A stretch of 7,546 nt of DNA, taken from assembly GCA_002329245.1 (NCBI GenBank), contig DCTG01000194.1, forward strand, positions 10,646 to 18,191, in the 5' to 3' direction. Shown here in pieces: positions 5,739 through 7,546 of this stretch (the stretch's first letter is position 1; every line of letters starts with the position of its first letter). The position numbers and the translations under genes were made by a program. The notes beneath the pieces are model-generated. The model did no database searches. It saw only the letters and a program-made list of their open reading frames with translations, and was not told where the DNA came from. The DNA comes from Clostridiales bacterium UBA1446 (lineage in GTDB: Bacteria; Bacillota; Clostridia; Oscillospirales; Oscillospiraceae).

Positions 5739-7340
5739 ATGCAGCTTCTCATTCAAAACGCAATCCTTGTGGACGGGTCCGGCGCGCCCGCCTTCCCGGG
5801 CAGCGTCGGCGTGGAAAACGGAAAAATCCTGCTCAATCCCGCCGCAAAGGACGCCGATACCGTAATCGACGCGGCGGGTCGGTATCTCTGCCCCGGCTTT
5901 ATCGACGCCCATTCCCACGGCGACCAGATTTTAGGGCAGGAACAGGCCAAGCTCAGCAAGGTATCGCAGGGCATTACAACGGAAATTACCGGCATGTGCG
6001 GCGGCTCCATGTTCCCCGTCGCGCCGGAGCGTCTGGAAATGGCCAAGGGTTTGCTCTCCATCGGCACGCTTTCCTTTCCGGAGGAAATGCGCGAATGGAC
6101 GACGGCCGAGGCCTATTTTAAATATGCCGAAACCGTCCCGCTCGCGGCCAATATGCGCCTTTATATCGGCCATACCACGCTGCGCATCGCCGTCATGGGC
6201 TTTGACCACCGGGAGGCGACCGCGGAGGAACTGGAAAAAATGAAAGCCTTAGTCCGCGGCGCGATGGAACAGGGCGCCATGGGGCTGAGCACGGGGCTGA
6301 TCTACTCCCCGGCCGCTTTCGCAAGCCGGCACGAGCTTGTGGAGCTGTGCAGGGTTGTGGCGGAATACGGCGGGTTTTACGCCACCCACATGCGCAACGA
6401 ATCGGACAAGGTGGTGCAGGCCGTTGCCGAAGCCTTGGACATCGGACGGCAGTCCGGCGCAAAGGTCTGGATTTCCCACCATAAGATGTGCGGCAAAAAG
6501 AACTGGGGACAAAGCCGGGAAACGCTGCGCCTGATTGAAGAGGCCCGGGCCGAGGGAGTAAATGTCACCGTGGATCACTACCCCTACACGGCCAACATGA
6601 CGAATCTCAATATCCCCATTCCGCCGAAATATTTTGACGAATACGGAATTGAAGGCGTCGTGGAGCTTCTCAAAAACCCGGAAAAGCGCGCGGAAATCCG
6701 CGCCCAAATGGAGCGGGAGGACTGCGGCTACGACAATTTTTATCAGAATGCCGGTGGCTGGAACGGCATCTTGGTTTCCGGCTGCCCGGATGTCCCCGAG
6801 GCGGACGGCATGACCGTTGCCGCTTACGCCGCCAAGATCGGCAAAGACCCCTTCGAGGCCTATTTCGACATCATACAGGCCAGCGGGAGCCGCGCCAACG
6901 GCATTTATTTCACCGTCAGCGACGAAGACCTGTTTCGGATTGTGCAAAATCCGAACGCCTGCGTCGGAACGGACGGTAGCTGCCGCAGCATGACGGAAAA
7001 GACCCACCCGCGCACCTTCGGCACCTTCCCGCGCGCCATCTGCTGGTATCACAAGGAAAAGAAGCTCTTTTCCTTAGAGGAGATCATCCGGAAGCTCACC
7101 TTCTTCCCCGCCGAGCGGGCGCATCTGACCGGGAAAGGGCTCATCCGCGACGGATATGACGCCGACCTTCTCCTTTTCGACTACGACCGGCTGAAGGACA
7201 CCGCCACGTATACCGACGCCCTTTCGCTTTGCGACGGGATCGACTATGTGATCGTAAACGGCGAAATCGTCTATCACGATAAAAAGCTGACCGGGGCAAA
7301 CCCGGGCAGGCTGCTCCGCTTTCGCGCGGGGCGCGGTTAA
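5739..7340 (+). CDS. N-acyl-D-amino-acid deacylase (D-aminoacylase family amidohydrolase)
   Basis: This enzyme hydrolyses N-acyl-D-amino acids to a fatty or acetic acid plus the D-amino acid. The 533-residue length is typical, and it starts at an ATG with AAGGAGA 8 nt upstream. A small N-terminal beta domain ends in PGFIDAHSHGD, giving metal ligands H58 and H60. C87 in GMCGG matches the cysteine that replaces the carboxylated lysine in D-aminoacylases. H217 (ATHMRNES) and H247/H248 (ISHHK) follow as metal ligands, and D412 (VGTDGS) is the catalytic aspartate. HPRTFGTFPRA (about 420-430) and GLIRDGYDADLLLFD near the end are family-typical. No secretion signal is visible, so it should be cytoplasmic. 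It follows the DSD1-like gene by 13 bp, which makes a D-amino-acid handoff between the two plausible. The acyl and side-chain preference cannot be told, and other COG3653-type amidohydrolases remain possible. Confidence 0.9.
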   Translation: MQLLIQNAILVDGSGAPAFPGSVGVENGKILLNPAAKDADTVIDAAGRYLCPGFIDAHSHGDQILGQEQAKLSKVSQGITTEITGMCGGSMFPVAPERLEMAKGLLSIGTLSFPEEMREWTTAEAYFKYAETVPLAANMRLYIGHTTLRIAVMGFDHREATAEELEKMKALVRGAMEQGAMGLSTGLIYSPAAFASRHELVELCRVVAEYGGFYATHMRNESDKVVQAVAEALDIGRQSGAKVWISHHKMCGKKNWGQSRETLRLIEEARAEGVNVTVDHYPYTANMTNLNIPIPPKYFDEYGIEGVVELLKNPEKRAEIRAQMEREDCGYDNFYQNAGGWNGILVSGCPDVPEADGMTVAAYAAKIGKDPFEAYFDIIQASGSRANGIYFTVSDEDLFRIVQNPNACVGTDGSCRSMTEKTHPRTFGTFPRAICWYHKEKKLFSLEEIIRKLTFFPAERAHLTGKGLIRDGYDADLLLFDYDRLKDTATYTDALSLCDGIDYVIVNGEIVYHDKKLTGANPGRLLRFRAGRG

Positions 7341-7388
7341 GCTTAAGGAATCATTTGCTCAAAACTGAAAGAATAGGAGCGTGTAAAC

Positions 7389-7546
7389 ATGGACGTCAGA
7401 CTGATTAACGTAGCGTTAGGCAAAGAACCCGCCGACATTATCATCCGCAACGGAAAGCTCGTCAACGTGCTTACCCGGGAGATTTATCCCACCGAGATCG
7501 CCATTGCGGGCGATAAAATCGCCTCCATCGGCCCCCTGCCTGCCGG
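7389..7546 (+). CDS. ade: Adenine deaminase-like amidohydrolase, N-terminal fragment cut by window end
   Basis: Only the first 52 codons plus two bases are present. The ATG at 7389 has TAGGAG with 9-nt spacing. The visible protein reads MDVRLINVALGKEPADI, then IIRNGKLVNVLTREIYPTEIAI and GDKIASIG. This is the opening beta-sandwich segment of adenine deaminases (VAxGxxPADxVIxNGxxVNVxTxEI). The metal site lies beyond the window, so activity cannot be confirmed. The gap from the deacylase is 48 bp with no terminator, so it belongs to the same operon. A related amidohydrolase acting on a different amide or amine would begin in the same way. The neighbourhood, devoted to amino-acid amides, makes that alternative worth keeping. 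Confidence 0.75.
   Translation, partial: MDVRLINVALGKEPADIIIRNGKLVNVLTREIYPTEIAIAGDKIASIGPLPA

Noticed and set aside
6249..7052. A 267-codon minus-strand open frame opposite the D-aminoacylase
   Set aside because: It is a shadow of a motif-complete gene in GC-rich sequence.

Overview
The window looks like a chromosomal segment of a Bacillota bacterium, probably a clostridial lineage. This is an inference from strong AGGAGG-type ribosome binding sites, near-consensus vegetative promoters in an AT-rich spacer, moderately GC-rich coding sequence, and the gene families present. No rRNA, tRNA, CRISPR array, insertion sequence or phage gene was seen.

Left half, minus strand (5-2713): a tightly packed three-gene ABC importer operon of the polyamine-type (PotABC-like) family, transcribed potB-like, potC-like, potA-like. 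The first two genes overlap by 8 bp and the next gap is 11 bp. No substrate-binding protein is present; it may lie below position 1. Centre (2714-3366): a long divergent spacer. It holds a minus-strand promoter (TTGACA-17-TACAAT, 2869-2897) and a plus-strand promoter (TTGACA-18-TATAAT, 3177-3206). Each is followed by a terminator-like hairpin inside a leader of roughly 145-155 nt. The spacer also holds a perfect 10-bp tandem repeat over the minus-strand start site and a 12-bp palindrome between the promoters.

Right half, plus strand (3367-7546): four genes in a row. They are an M20-family metal amidohydrolase (N-acyl-amino-acid or aminobenzoyl/hippurate hydrolase type), a PLP enzyme of the D-threonine aldolase / D-serine dehydratase (DSD1) fold III family, an N-acyl-D-amino-acid deacylase (D-aminoacylase family), and the first 52 codons of an adenine-deaminase-like amidohydrolase cut by the window end.

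Taken together (inference), this is a divergent uptake-plus-catabolism locus. The importer would bring in a small cationic or N-acylated nitrogen compound. The hydrolases would remove acyl groups, the deacylase acting on D-amino acids. The PLP enzyme would then dehydrate or cleave a D-hydroxy-amino acid, and the last enzyme would release further ammonia. The substrate cannot be read from the sequence. The clearest regulatory oddity is the mirrored promoter-plus-hairpin leader architecture in the divergent spacer.
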